64,000 nt of DNA from assembly GCA_018857735.1 (NCBI GenBank), contig JABMCL010002018.1, positions 816,001 to 880,000 on the forward strand, written 5' to 3'. This document shows positions 15,401 through 25,490 of this stretch, one piece after another (positions within the stretch are counted from its first letter, which is position 1; each line of letters begins with the position of its first letter). The notes under the pieces were generated by a model. The model searched no databases and was not told the DNA's origin. It saw only the letters and a list, made by a program, of their open reading frames with translations. The DNA comes from Alviniconcha marisindica. Lineage: Eukaryota > Mollusca > Gastropoda > Provannidae. Both the position numbers and the translations under genes were made by a program.

Positions 15401-18048
15401 ATAGTTAGTTCTCTTGACTCTGTTAGCAAGTCGCAAGTCATCTATACTTGAGGTTGCTGCTGACCAGGTTGTCTTTAGAAAAGCAGATGTCAGGCTTTGT
15501 ACATAGTTAGTGCTTTGAGCCCGGTCAACCATACAGGGTTATACCAGGGCTTTGCACATAGTTGGTGCTTTGAGCCCGGTCAACCATACAGGGTTATACC
15601 AGGGCTTTGCACATAGTTGGTGCTTTGAGCCCGGTCAACCTTACAGGGTTATATCAGGGCTTTGCACATAGTTGGTGCTTTGAGCCCGGTCAACCATACA
15701 GAGTTATACCAGGGCTTTGCACATAGTTGGTGCTTTGAGCCCGGTCAACCATACAGGGTTATACCAGGGCTTTGCACATAGTTGGTGCTTTGAGCCTGGT
15801 CGGCCACCTAGGGTTATACCAGGGCTTTGCACATAGTTGGTGCTTTGAGCCTGGTCGGCCACCTAGGGTTATACCAGGGCTTTGCACATAGTTGGTGCTT
15901 TGAGCCTGGTCGGCCACCTAGGGTTATACCAGGGCTTTGCACATAGTTGGTGCTTTGAGCCTGGTCGGCCACCTAGGGTTATACCAGGGCTTTGCACATA
16001 GTTGGTGCTTTGAGCCTGGTCGGCCACCTAGGGTTATACCAGGGCTTTGCACATAGTTGGTGCTTTGAGCCTGGTCGGCCACCTAGGGTTATACCAGGGC
16101 TTTGCACGTAATTGGTGCTTTGATCCTGGTCAACCATACAGGGTTATATCATCAGGGCTTTGCTCTTAGTGCTTTAAGCCTGGTCGGCCACCTAGGGTTA
16201 TATCAGGACTTTGCACATAATTGGTGCTTTGAGCCCAGTCAACCACGCAGAGTTATATCAGGGCTTTGCACATCGTTGGTGCTTTGAGCCCAGCCAACCA
16301 CATAGGGTTATAGCAGGGCTTTGCACAGGTGTGTAAGCTGCATGACAAAAGGTGCTGATGGATAGTGAAGAGTTTGTGAAGCCGCACAGTAAAATACAAC
16401 TATCACTGTCAGTTTAAGTAGTCATTTTATGGTGTACAAAACTGCTGATGGATAGTGACAATTTTGTGAAGCCACATGGTAATATACAAACTATCACTGT
16501 CAGTTTCAGTAGGTCAAGACTGAAGAACTAACACAATCACTTTATGTATTTTCTGAGAGCATACTGTTTTCTGTCCGTGCCAGCATGATCGATTGATTGG
16601 TTAACTCTTAATGGTCTACAAAGTGCAACTAATTATGGTTACAGATATCATCAGAATCTTCAAATGAATAATCAAGCTGCCATTGCTGAAAATATTATTT
16701 ATGTGTGCATTGCTGCAGGCTAGAGAGAGAGAGAGGTCAGGTGAGGGGGGGGGGGGGGGGGGGGGGCGAGACCATGTCTCACACAAATGACAAGCAGTAA
16801 GTAAGTAACTTGGTGTTTTACACCCAGTCAACCATTGTGGTTATATCAGGGTGAAGATGACAAGGAGGAAAGAACAAAATGTTGTCAGCAAAACCTGTCA
16901 ACTGATTTATGCCTGCCACATAAATGTTGGCCTAGCTTATCAGGTGAAGCTGGCAAGGTGGTTCAGGTTGTCACTCCGTGGTACCTTGCTTAGGATCGTA
17001 AGGCACAGTGTTGATGTCATGAGGGCTGGCTGTAAGTACTGCTAATAGTTGATTTTTTAGTATATTTTTTTACCTTCGTTAGAAAACCAGAGAAATTGAT
17101 TTGAGAACCGGCCGGCACCTGAATGATTTACTTTGCTGAATTCTGGTTATGGCATCCAGCTGCACTGGTTTGATCCAAGACCATCCATCACCTCAGTTTA
17201 CATGTCTCTTCACTAGTGTTGCATGATCAATTTTAGTTTTGTGATCACATTCACAAATGGCAAACAAAAATCTAAACAAAAAAACTGGAACACAGAAATG
17301 CTTCCAAAGAACCGAACTCATAAATGATTCAAAAGAATGCTATTTATTAGGACAAAACATACAATTTTTTAGGGTACATAAAAGGTTCAAAAGAACTCTG
17401 TTTATTAGGACAGAACATTCGCTTTTTCAGGGTAAAAGGGGATTATCCTGAAAATTCACATGTTGTGTCTTGTCCTAATCAATAGTGTTCTTTTGAACCT
17501 TTTATGTATTTGGATCTTGTTTTAGAACACTAGCAGTCATTCTTGTTTCAGATTTTTGCTTCCGAAGAACGTCATTGAAAACTGCATGTTGAGTGAAATG
17601 AAATGTTGTTAGATGATTCACAGTGCACATGAGATTGATAGCTGCATGAATGTGCTGCATAAAAATATGATTATTAATACTGTTCTTTGGACACATTGAT
17701 GATGTTTTGGGGTTGTCCTGATTATTTCTGTTGTTGTTGATGTTGACCTGATGTTGCAGGATCCAATCCAGCAGTCAGTGCCCAGGTGGAGAGGCTGGCT
17801 AACCTGTTGGATCGTCTGGAGACAAAGGTGGGTAAGGCATGCAAGACACTGTGTGTGTGTGATGTGTGTCAGTGTGTGTGTGTGGTGTGTGTGTTTGTGG
17901 GTGGGTGTATGCTTGTGTGTGTGCTTGCATAGAAGTGTATGTGCTGGTGTGTGTTTTTGCATCTGTGCTTGGATACACGTGCATTTTTGGTGTGTGTGCA
18001 TCTGTGTATGTGTGTGTGTGCTTGCACATGTGTGTGTGTGTGTGTGTG

Positions 18049-18106
<58 letters not shown>

Positions 18107-20827
18107 ATGTGCACATGTGTGTGTGATGTGTGTGCATGTGCATGTGTGCATGTGTGGATGTGTGTGCATGTGCACGTGTCCATGTGTGTGTGTGTGTGTA
18201 TGTTTTAATAAGCTGTTCATCCACATCATTATTTCCTGTCTTCTTTTGCAGCTGAACTTCAACAATTTTCGAGACGAGGAAGTGGTGTTGGGTGAAGACA
18301 ATGTGGTGAGTTCACATATGCATTATCACCCACATGCTTTCAGTATCATCGGAGACAAAATATGCTTTGTTTTCTGCTTGCCCAGAATGTGCAGACATCA
18401 GATCCTGATGTGGCTGTGATCACTGTTTGTGAAGAGTGCATGTGTAGGCTGTGTAGGGCATGCATTAAGACAGGACACTCATATAAGATAAAAGACAAGA
18501 CGACTTTATTAACCCACTTGGCCCCAGACCAGCCGCTGCCCTTTACTACGAAATCCCATGTGAAGGGAAGTAACTGTGTCAAATGATCCTGGTATGCAAC
18601 TTTAAAAATCAGTAACAAACACCAAACAAAAGTTTCAGCTCACTTTGTTTTTTCCCAGTTTGTGAATACAGTGTTCTTGTATGTCCAACAGGTTTTGATT
18701 TTTTTCACTAAAAAATAAAAGCATTAAAAACAAAAATCCAAGTCAGAAATGTCCGTATCTGAATGTCAGGTTTTTGGGTGCCTACAGGGTACCCGACTGA
18801 AAAAAGATGAAGCTCCGTGAGTTTGTTAGGGTGCCCACAGTAATCGACTGAACCAAATTTGCAGTTCAAATCTCAAAGGATGAAGCTCCGACGCCATTGC
18901 TAACAGTAGGGCTTTTGTTTATTTTTGTGCATCTATTGTGTGTCCTTCTCACAACTTTGAAAATTCACAGCATCTGTCAAACTCCACCAAAGTTCGAACA
19001 AAAGACATCACAGGAAGTAGTAAACAGTAGTGGAAATGAGGCTACAAGTCTCGCAAGAATCCCGTTCCTATTTGCATAAGCTGAGATGCTAGTATGGAAT
19101 GTCTGCTACAGTGCTAGCCGACCGCTACCAGGCAGCCTGGGGTTGCGCAGTAAGGCAAAAGAGTGGGTGGTGACGGGCGGTCTGGGGCCAAGTGGGTTAA
19201 TCCATTGTGGAAATTACATGGTGTGCATTTGAAATGTATTATGTAATACAATTTTGCACGAACAACACATGTTCTCATTCTTCCAGATTGCAACCCACTT
19301 GCACAAATAGCTGTGTCCCATTCACTCCCAAATGTTCCTCCATTTTATCTCAGCCTCGTCATCCCCACATCCCCATCTCTAGCCGTTGTGTGTTGTGTTT
19401 ATCTGCCTAGTGTGTAGTGTGTGTTCAGAATGTGTCAAAACCAGACATGAGTCTGGCAGTTCATTCAGTGTGTTCAGAATGTGATGAGACAAGACACCAG
19501 TCGTATTGTTCATTCAGTGTGTGTTCAGAATGTGATGAGACAAGACACAGGTCTGGCTGTTCATTCAGTGTCTGTCCAGAATGTGATGAGACAAGACACT
19601 GATCTTACTGTTCGTTCAGTGTGTGTTCAGAATATGATGAGACAAGACGCAGGTCTTACTGTTCATTCAGTGTGTGTTCAGAATGTGATGAGACAAGACA
19701 TAGGTGTGGCTGTTCATTCAGTGTGTGTTCAGAATGTGATGAGACGACACAGGTGTGGCTGTTCGTTCAGTGTGTTTCAGAATGTGATGAGACAAGACAC
19801 AGGTGTGGCTGTTCATTCAGTGTGTGTTCAGAATGTGATGAAACAAGACACAGGTGTGGCTGTTCATTCAGTGTGTGTTCAGAATGTGATGAGACAAGAC
19901 AGGTGTGGCTGTTCGTTCAGTGTGTTCAGAATGTGATGAGACGAGATACAGGTGTGTCTGTTCATTCAGTGTATGTTCAGAATGTGATGAGACAAGACAC
20001 AGGTGTGTCTGTCCATTCAGTGTGTTCAGAATGTGATGAGACAAGACACAGGTGTGGCTGTTCATTCAGTGTGTGTTCAGAATGTGGTGAGACAAGACAC
20101 AAGTGTGGCTGTTCATTCAGTGTGTGTTCAGAATGTGAGACACAGGTGTGGCTGTTTGTTCAGTGTGTTCAGAATGTGATGAGACAAGACACAGGTGTGT
20201 CTGTCCATTCAGTGTGTGTTCAGAATGTGATGAGACAAGACACAGGTGTGTCTGTCCATTCAGTGTGTGTTCAGAATGTGATGCGACAAGACACATGTGT
20301 GGCTGTGGGGTATGTGTGTGGAATGTGTCACGGCAGGGCATTGTATTGTAGAGCATTCAGAAAGTGTGGAGGTATGATGCTGTGGCTGTTGTGCCAGGTG
20401 CTGCTGGTGCAAAGAGAGTTCCAGTTGAAGGAGGGGAGTGTGGATGAGTTCAGGGCAGCGCTGCGCAGCTATGTTGATGTCACACAAGGCTTCAACGGTT
20501 GTTTCAAGTAAGGATCTTTTCTTCTGCATTTGTTTGCTTGTTTGAAATAGTGGTCCTGTGTCCCGTGTTTGGATTGCTTTGTGGCGACCAGTACCTTGAC
20601 AGCACAGGAAGCTTGGCAGGTAACCATGTGGGAGGTTTTTGTTTCCCTTGTTGGCTGTGCAGTGTACCTACATCACTGTCATGGAGGTCACACCCACACA
20701 CTGTTGTACCCACATGGATCGGACTGAGATGACTGCCCAATCTTAGAGTCTGATGTAAACAAACGGTTTTCTTCTCTTAGAAATCTGGATTGATTTATGT
20801 GCAAGCATACATGCTTTGTGTGTGAAT

Positions 20828-20876
<49 letters not shown>

Positions 20877-20889
20877 TGTGTGTGTGTGT

Positions 20890-20929
<40 letters not shown>

Positions 20930-23223
20930 GATTTGTGTGTGTGTGGTTATGAAATTGCTTGTAGGTCCTAACCTTTGACATGCCTATGTTGCAGCATCAG
21001 CGTGAGAGACTTGAGAGATTCTCATGCCTTCTGTCTCTTTGAAGTCTGGAGTACAGAGAATGAGTACATTCAGTAAGTTTTTCCCTGGGTTAAAAACAAC
21101 TCAGAAACAGAAACACAAGCTTGTTTCAGGTTTCATTTTTTTTGTGGTGTGATTGTTTCAGTTGCGTTTACTTTGCAGTTCATTAGGCTGGCAAGTGCCA
21201 TTGGCTAGTGCTAGAGGGTGTATGGGTGTGGGTGTGAAGGGATAGGATGAAAATAGTGATAATTGCACTTGTGCTGATTAATGTGTTATGTCAATCATAT
21301 TATGTGTGTAGTGACACTGTTTATTTTTAGAGCGCATTTCCGTAAGTAACATATACTCTGTTTAAATAATACTTGTGGTTTTAACCTTGCCACTATGCTA
21401 CTGTACGCTCTTAAACTGTGAATCTTTTATACATGCAGATATTGTTTCTTTGTTTGTTTGTCATTCATGCGTGGCACCCACGTTTTCATTTGAGTGGAAT
21501 AAAGTACTTGCTGAATCAATTTTTCATGGAAAAACACACAAAAGCCTGGTGGGACAGTACTGCGGACAACGTGCAGAAGTAGCGGACCAGAAACTGAAAG
21601 CTCTCTAGATACTCTGTAGGCTCAGGTGAGCTCGTTTAATTATAGCCGTTTTCTTCTTCATGGGCGTGTTTGTGTGCCGTGCAGCAACTGTGATAGTGCT
21701 GCCACCAAGAGGCTGATGGAGGTATCTGCTGACATGCTGACCTGCCCTGAGACTGTGCACTCCATGAAAATACCAGGTGACACTTCCCACATCTCCCTTC
21801 TTCTTCTTCTTCTTTTGCTTCTTCTTCTTCTTCTTCTTCTTCTTCATCTTCTTCTTCTTCGGTATAGTGTCAACATTTTGAAGACTGTGACACTTTAGGT
21901 GGGATGAGGGGGGGGGGGGGGGGGGGGCAAAGTGCTTCAGGAAATGAAGAGGAAAAAAAAGGAACAGAAGGCTTGGTTGGCAAGATGAAGACAGCCAGGA
22001 CTGGAAGGATGCTGTGGTCTTGGCCCAAGTCAGACTGTTCCAGTCAGCCATTGTGCTTCTTATTATCAAAGACTGTTATACTGTCTTTGGTACTACTTGA
22101 CACTATCAAAGACAGTCTTCAGTACTACTTGACACTATGAAAGACTCTGTTATACAGTCTTCAGTACTACATGACACTATCAAAGACTCTTATACAGTCT
22201 TTGGTACTGCTTGATGCTATCAAAGACTGTTATACAGTCTTTGGTAGTCCTTGACACTACCAAAGACTGTCATACAGTCTTTAGTACTACTTGACACTAT
22301 CAAAGACTGTTATACAGTCTTTAGTACTACTTGACACTATCAAAGACTGTTATAATCTTTAGTACTACTTGACACTATCAAAGACTCTGTTATACAGTCT
22401 TTAGTACTACTTGACACTATCAAAGACTGTCATACAGTCTTTAGCACTACTTGACACTATCAAAGACTCTGTTATACAGTCTTCAGTACTGTCTCTCTCT
22501 GCCCTTCATGTTTGTTGACAGCGACGTTTTGTAGGCTTTTGCTTGGCAAAGCCAGTGAAGCTCCTCTAGTGTGTCAAGCATGGCCAGACTGGAACATAGT
22601 GATCAGACTTTGAGCTGTGGTGAAGTCAGCCAGGGTTGACTGCTGTCTCCCCTCTTGTTTCCAGTACAGCTGTGTAGTTGTAAAGGTCAACCGGCAGCAG
22701 CTGGATCCCAGTAGCCAGACCTCCAGCCAGCAAAACTTTTTGCTGAAACCTCTTCGATTTTGTGTGCTTAATAGTTGAACTTTTTTTTTATGAAGTTTTA
22801 CTTCTCAAAGGTTTAGGTGTAACTTGTTGGTCTGTATTTTGTAACCTAATGTCGATATATAGACCATGCAAAAAGTGTTCCACATTCACAGAACGTGCTC
22901 ACAGTGCATGAAAAAGAGAAGCAACAAACAAAACTTGTGGGGAGGGGCCACATGGAACAAAAAAACTTGACAAACGTGAACTAACAAACTGTTCAGATTG
23001 CATCCTTGATGGAAACAAAACAGATTTTTTAAAAATATTTTCTTTTCCCCAAATTGGATACTTGACTATCACATTACTATTACCTGTATAGCAGCTTTAT
23101 TTGGAATCATCTGGATGAGATAAAAGCAGGCTGGTTTAATTAAACGTGAAGTGTGAATTTGTCTGATTTCATTGTATTACACTTTAAATTGTTTCAGCAT
23201 CGTGGTGGAGACACCAAATCTAA
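6670..23223 (+). CDS. NECAB: NECAB-like neuronal EF-hand/ABM-domain calcium-binding protein (gene span, complete)
   Basis: Thirteen exons with matched phases give 342 codons, close to the roughly 350 of vertebrate NECAB1. Exons: 6670-6726, 8450-8474, 8986-9094, 10298-10421, 10799-10935, 12263-12384, 13579-13605, 17760-17827, 18252-18305, 20398-20507, 20995-21072, 21685-21776, 23198-23223. EF-hand loop 1 (residues 25-36, DKNDDGFISWEE) is canonical; loop 2 (59-70, DTHNTNKIDTGE) keeps positions 1 and 12 but lacks the central Gly. A helical middle region and a coiled-coil-like segment (about 201-241, QVERLANLLDRLETK) follow. The C-terminal half is an antibiotic-biosynthesis-monooxygenase-like (ABM) domain (QREF, then FCLFEVW, ending ASWWRHQI), matching the PASWW tail of NECABs. 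NECABs are neuronal cytoplasmic Ca2+ binders; vertebrate paralogs interact with receptors such as mGluR5 and A2A. Introns are full of tandem repeats and mobile elements. Confidence 0.93.
8267..8322 (+). repeat. (AT)n microsatellite
   Basis: About 26 dinucleotides in NECAB intron 1; a (GT)n of about 25 units follows at 8514-8562 in intron 2. Confidence 0.95.
8450..8474 (+). CDS. NECAB: NECAB-like exon 2 (microexon)
   Basis: 25 nt encoding VFRRADKN, the first half of EF-hand 1, between a GTGCAG acceptor and a GTATGT donor. It is too short to find except by the EF-hand motif. Confidence 0.88.
8986..9094 (+). CDS. NECAB: NECAB-like exon 3
   Basis: Completes EF-hand 1 (DDGFISWEEFVSYF) and carries the E helix of EF-hand 2 (ELQALFNEIDTHNT). 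Acceptor CTGCAG, donor GTGAGT, ends in phase 2. Confidence 0.92.
9365..9455 (+). repeat. Dispersed repeat with poly-G end
   Basis: GTAAGTAAGTAGGTAAACAT, GGTGCTTAACATCCACAGAA, then GGCTTATTAGGG and a poly-G run. A second copy is at 13680-13746, also ending in poly-G. Confidence 0.65.
10298..10421 (+). CDS. NECAB: NECAB-like exon 4
   Basis: Encodes KIDTGELCAYFSQHLGDFKE and onward to VLYSTAE: the end of EF-hand 2 and the conserved NECAB linker. Acceptor TACAG, donor GTGAGT, ends in phase 0. Confidence 0.93.
10799..10935 (+). CDS. NECAB: NECAB-like exon 5
   Basis: Encodes AYKAADQTRKFVMRFLMREI and the following helix INQLSALQRPLEAASDTL, to QARQE. It ends in phase 2 at AAAG|GTCTGA, a weak donor. 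Confidence 0.9.
11280..12277 (+). repeat. 65-bp minisatellite reaching into NECAB exon 6
   Basis: About 15 units of 64-65 bp, each with TTGTTGGATTTGCCCAGAGG, then GAYGTAGCTCCACAGGGCAR and GACCTCAACATTATGAAGGT. The first unit is degenerate; the last is truncated after GTAGCTCC, where unique exon sequence begins. Confidence 0.95.
12263..12384 (+). CDS. NECAB: NECAB-like exon 6, its start made of minisatellite sequence
   Basis: Encodes RGDVAPVAAEDLKKGGGPSI and a basic run ending QSNVSD. Phase 2 from exon 5 fits only the acceptor TTTGCCCAG before 12263; the closer GCCGCAG before AGGACC gives the wrong phase. The first 15 nt (12263-12277) belong to the last unit of the adjacent 65-bp array. An extra G relative to other units (AGGGGAC against AGGGAC) keeps TAG out of frame. 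Confidence 0.72.
12395..12500 (+). repeat. (GT)n-rich tract after NECAB exon 6
   Basis: Interrupted GT repeat starting ten bases after the exon 6 donor. Confidence 0.93.
13104..13382. mobile_element. Foldback element built of palindromic TTTTGTCRYGACAAAA units
   Basis: The termini GAGCTGCCACA (13104) and TGTGGCAGCTC (to 13382) are perfect 11-bp inverted repeats. The interior is a chain of imperfect self-complementary units such as TTTTGTCACGACAAAA and TTTTGTCGTGACAAAA joined by short spacers. It lies in intron 6 of the NECAB-like gene. Confidence 0.78.
13579..13605 (+). CDS. NECAB: NECAB-like exon 7 (microexon)
   Basis: 27 nt, phase 1 in and out, encoding FDQVEIIP with split A and G codons. 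Acceptor ATTGCAG, donor GTATTC. Being phase-symmetric it could be skipped without a frameshift. Confidence 0.72.
13680..13746 (+). repeat. Dispersed repeat with poly-G end, second copy
   Basis: TAGTAAGTAAACATGGTGCT, AGCATCCACAGAAAC, GGCTTATG, then G(17). Matches 9365-9455; just upstream of the SINE-like fragment at 13805. Confidence 0.65.
13805..13866 (+). repeat. Dispersed SINE-like repeat fragment
   Basis: Starts AGTAAGTAAATTGATGTTTT, then CCCAGTCAACCAGTGCGGTT and ATATCAGGGC. Related copies occur at 16797-16856 and 45297-45360, with a partial one near 53740. Confidence 0.7.
14575..14632. mobile_element. Fragment of the hairpin MITE family
   Basis: ACCTGGCATGCAAGTAAATA followed by CAAGGTACATA matches the inner left arm of the 33068-33252 element; a short inverted pair around TGTACC/GGTACA follows. 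Confidence 0.6.
15505..16325 (+). repeat. 55-bp minisatellite derived from the SINE-like repeat core
   Basis: About 15 units containing GTGCTTTGAGCCCGGTCAAC, CATACAGGGTTATACCAGGG and CTTTGCACATAGTTG. The part CCGGTCAACCA...GGTTATACCAGGGC matches the dispersed SINE-like fragments. A variant subtype with CTGGTCGGCCACCTAGGG fills the middle. NECAB intron 7. Confidence 0.93.
16797..16856 (+). repeat. Dispersed SINE-like repeat fragment
   Basis: GTAAGTAAGTAACTTGGTGT, then CCCAGTCAACCATTGTGGTT and ATATCAGGG. Same family as 13805-13866. Confidence 0.7.
17311..17551. mobile_element. MITE with AAAGGTTC/TTATTAGGAC inverted arms, copy 1
   Basis: Same family as 29081-29386; here the complete outer end is on the right (GCAGTCATTCTTGTTTCAGA ending at 17551). 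The left side contains a partial internal duplication (two TTTATTAGGACA blocks). A short end fragment also occurs near 27855-27895. It lies in NECAB intron 7. Confidence 0.72.
17760..17827 (+). CDS. NECAB: NECAB-like exon 8
   Basis: Encodes SNPAVSAQVERLANLLDRLE then TK, an amphipathic coiled-coil-like segment. Acceptor GTTGCAG, donor GTGGGT, ends in phase 0. Confidence 0.88.
17845..18205 (+). repeat. Interrupted (GT)n tract after NECAB exon 8
   Basis: 360 bp of GT with interspersed GCAT and GCTT; it fills most of intron 8. ORFs of up to 227 codons here are artefacts. Confidence 0.95.
18252..18305 (+). CDS. NECAB: NECAB-like exon 9
   Basis: 54 nt encoding LNFNNFRDEEVVLGEDNV. Acceptor TTTGCAG, donor GTGAGT; phase 0 on both sides, so it can be skipped in frame. 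Confidence 0.85.
18513..19196. mobile_element. TTAA-flanked element with perfect 18-bp terminal inverted repeats (piggyBac-like, non-autonomous)
   Basis: The left end CCCACTTGGCCCCAGACC (18513-18530) has an exact inverse at 19179-19196, and TTAA stands on both sides (18509-18512, 19197-19200). TTAA duplication and CCC...GGG ends are hallmarks of the piggyBac superfamily. At 684 bp with no transposase ORF it is a MITE. It lies in intron 9 of the NECAB-like gene. Confidence 0.85.
19415..20320 (+). repeat. 51-53-bp minisatellite, open in several frames
   Basis: About 17 units with TGTGTTCAGAATGTGATGAG, ACAAGACACAGGTGTGGCTG and TTCATTCAG. It encodes Cys-rich runs such as CSECDETRHRCGCSFSV. It ends about 80 bp before NECAB exon 10, and one frame is open through that acceptor. 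Confidence 0.93.
20398..20507 (+). CDS. NECAB: NECAB-like exon 10, start of the ABM domain
   Basis: Encodes VLLVQREFQLKEGSVDEFRA and the next helix ALRSYVDVTQGFNGCF. QREF and the following helix are typical of the NECAB ABM domain. Acceptor GTGCCAG, donor GTAAGG, phase 2. Confidence 0.93.
20830..20945 (+). repeat. (GT)n microsatellite
   Basis: Three GT blocks separated by ATT in NECAB intron 10, about 50 bp before exon 11. Confidence 0.95.
20995..21072 (+). CDS. NECAB: NECAB-like exon 11
   Basis: Encodes NISVRDLRDSHAFCLFEVWS then TENEYI, the ABM beta strand ending in the conserved E-V-W. Acceptor TTGCAG, donor GTAAGT, phase 2. Confidence 0.93.
21685..21776 (+). CDS. NECAB: NECAB-like exon 12
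   Basis: Encodes HNCDSAATKRLMEVSADMLT then CPETVHSMKIPG. A direct join to exon 11 preserves the spacing of vertebrate NECAB between the EVW strand and the L-x-x-PE helix. Acceptor GTGCAG, donor GTGACA, phase 1. Confidence 0.9.
21797..21862 (+). repeat. (CTT)n microsatellite
   Basis: About 20 CTT triplets in NECAB intron 12, starting 20 bp after the exon 12 donor; a G(20) run follows at 21908. Confidence 0.95.
22060..22490 (+). repeat. 42-48-bp minisatellite (NECAB intron 12)
   Basis: About ten units of TACTACTTGACACTATCAAA, GACTGTTATACAGTCTTT, with internal self-complementarity (AAAGACTGT...ACAGTCTTT). Confidence 0.92.
23198..23223 (+). CDS. NECAB: NECAB-like exon 13 (terminal)
   Basis: 26 nt after TTTCAG encode (G/A)SWWRHQI and TAA. 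The A-S-W-W motif after the final proline is the NECAB C-terminal signature, which fixes this tiny exon and completes the gene. Confidence 0.88.
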
Positions 23224-24700
23224 GGCAGAGCCACAACTGGAAGAAGAAAATCATCTGAATGATGTGAGACTGCTGACTGAAGCATGACAGTCGAATTGTA
23301 CAGCAATCTTTGGTGCCGCTCAAGACAGTCAGCTAGGTGCAGGAATCTTCAACAGTCAAGCTCACCAATCACAGAGAGCATGCGGATCAGTGCCAACAAG
23401 GAAATGTACCGAATCTGGATCAGTAAATGTTCAGCACCTAATCAGAAGCTCACCAATCGCAGAGAGCATGACGATCAGTGTCAGCAAAAAAATCAACCAA
23501 ATCTGGATCAGTAAACGTCCACCATCCAAACAAAAATAAGCATGCCACTTGAATGGACAGCTACTTTATGAACTACTCATGTATAGAATTTGAAAGTCTG
23601 ACATGTGAGAGAGAAACAAACTCTCAGTTTATTAAGGCTCTTAAGAAAATTGGCTGTTGAAGTAAACAGCCAAGCAGTTGTAAATGATGCAATGCTCACT
23701 GGTATGTAGTTATGTGGGGAGAGGTGGTGCTCCAAATATATATTCATCCAAGCACAAAAACAATTTACTCAAGTTGAAGAAGTCAGTCTTTATTGATTGA
23801 GCTGTAGTGGTCAGATGCATGCATCCCGCATGTTATCATTGGCTTGATCTGTATTACCATTTTCATGTCACAAACAATAATGCCACTTGCTTTTATGCAA
23901 CTGCTTTAAACCTGCACTGCCATTGTGGATGGTATGGAGGTGTAAAACTGTGTAGTTGTTACAGTCCCTAATACTCACCACTCTCACCTGATCATGAAGT
24001 AGGACCTTGCTGTACTTTCAGCCTCACTTTGGCAAGGTAAACAATCACCAGGTAGTGTTGATTATTCGTCTCTGCACTTCCACTGTAAGCAGCTGCATCA
24101 TCACAAAATGAAGTGCGCACTGCTTTTTTGTGCCTGTTTTCAAAAGGTCATGGACTTGAAGGTAGTGGCAGACTTTCTGTGTCTGTTTGTTGGATTGATG
24201 GAGAGCTGCATGGGAAGAGGTTTCTGTGCTGGTTGTTTTGTTGGCCAAAAGCAACAAGCATGTAAGAATTTTAACTGAAAAACAGTTTCTGTCTTGTGAT
24301 TAAGTGCTGAAGCCATCATTAGGATCCATTTCCTTCCACTGGTCTCGTTCCAACAATGAAGTAAGCTGTGCTCGCTTCATTTTGTGAGGACACGTTTTTG
24401 ATACCATGTTTATGTTCAGTCCCGAGTCCGTAGATGCGTTGCAGAGCTCGTTTTTCCACTAAAATTATACTGAGTATGGCTTATTAGCACAAGGACCTGC
24501 AGCACCTGTGTGAAGCTGAACGTGACTGCTTGATGGGTCTGGGGCAAAAGAACATGTGCTACCTACATGCTGAGTAGTGGGTCTGATGGCAGCACAAGAA
24601 TGCCCAGTTTGACTGACAGCGCGATGCCATTGGGTGTTGGTTGGAGTTCCAGTGTGACCTGTTCTGTACATCAGTACCACACACTGTGAATGCCCACCGT
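23224..24700 (+). other. Probable NECAB 3' UTR and downstream region
   Basis: Non-coding sequence after the NECAB stop. It contains an imperfect direct duplication at about 23357-23440 and 23449-23520 (shared core CACCAATCRCAGAGAGCAT and CAAATCTGGATCAGTAAA). No coding ORF was recognised; the end of the transcript cannot be placed. Confidence 0.4.
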
Positions 24701-24764
24701 CCAGCACAAGAATGCCCAGTTTGACCGACAACATGATGCCATTGGATGTTTGTTGGAGTTCCGG

Positions 24765-25490
24765 TGTGAAATGTGCTGTGTGTCAGTACCACGCACTGTG
24801 AACTGTGCTGTGCATCAGTGCCACACTGTGAACTGTGCTGTGTGTCAGTACCACACTGTGAACTGTTCTGTGCATCAGTACCACACACTGTGAACTGTGC
24901 TGTGCGTCAGTACCACACTGTGAACTGTGCTGTGCGTCAGTACCACACTGTGAACTGTGCTGTGCATCAGTACCACACTGTGAACTGTGCTGTGCGTCAG
25001 TACCACACTGTGAACTGTTCTGTGTATCAGTACCATGCACTGTGAACTGTGCTGTGCATCAGTACCACGCACTGTGAACTGTGCTGTGTGTCAGTACCAC
25101 ACTGTGAACTGTTCTGTGCATCAGTACCGCACACTGTGAACTGTGCTGTGTACGTCAGTACCACATCGTGAACTGTTCTGTGCGTCAGTACCACACACTG
25201 TGAACTGTGCTGTGCGTCAGTACCACACACTGTGCAGTGCATCAGTACCACGCACTGTGAACTGTGCTGTGCGTCAGTACCACGCACTGTGAACTGTTCT
25301 GTGCGTCAGTACCATGCACTGTGAACTGTGCTGTGTGTCAGTACCATGCACTGTGAACTGTGCTGTGTGTCAGTACCACGCACTGTGAACTGTGCTGTGC
25401 ATCAGTACCATGCACTGTGAACTGTGCTGTGCGTCAGTACCACACACTGTGAACTGTGCTGTGTGTCAGTGCCACAAATTGTGCACCTGT
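24765..25490 (+). repeat. 30-36-bp minisatellite
   Basis: About 20 units of CACTGTGAACTGTGCTGTGC and GTCAGTACCA. Downstream of NECAB; long ORFs on both strands are artefacts of the repeat. Confidence 0.92.

Noticed and set aside
17618..18419. ORFs of 140-227 codons on both strands
   Set aside because: Thr-His and Cys-Val runs from the interrupted GT microsatellite in NECAB intron 8.
19621..20511. 296-codon ORF as an independent Cys-rich protein gene
   Set aside because: It is a minisatellite open in several frames that runs into NECAB exon 10; no separate promoter, signal peptide or stop context supports a gene.
21480..21590. Possible NECAB exon reading FMEKHTKAWWDSTADNVQK then stop
   Set aside because: It could splice after exon 11 with an acceptor at TTTGAG, but it ends the protein early. 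Joining exon 11 directly to 21685 gives the expected ABM spacing and the ASWW tail, so this is at best a rare alternative exon.
24465..25490. Overlapping ORFs with repeated VNCAVRQYHT or QCGTDAQHSS
   Set aside because: Translations of the 30-36-bp minisatellite on both strands.
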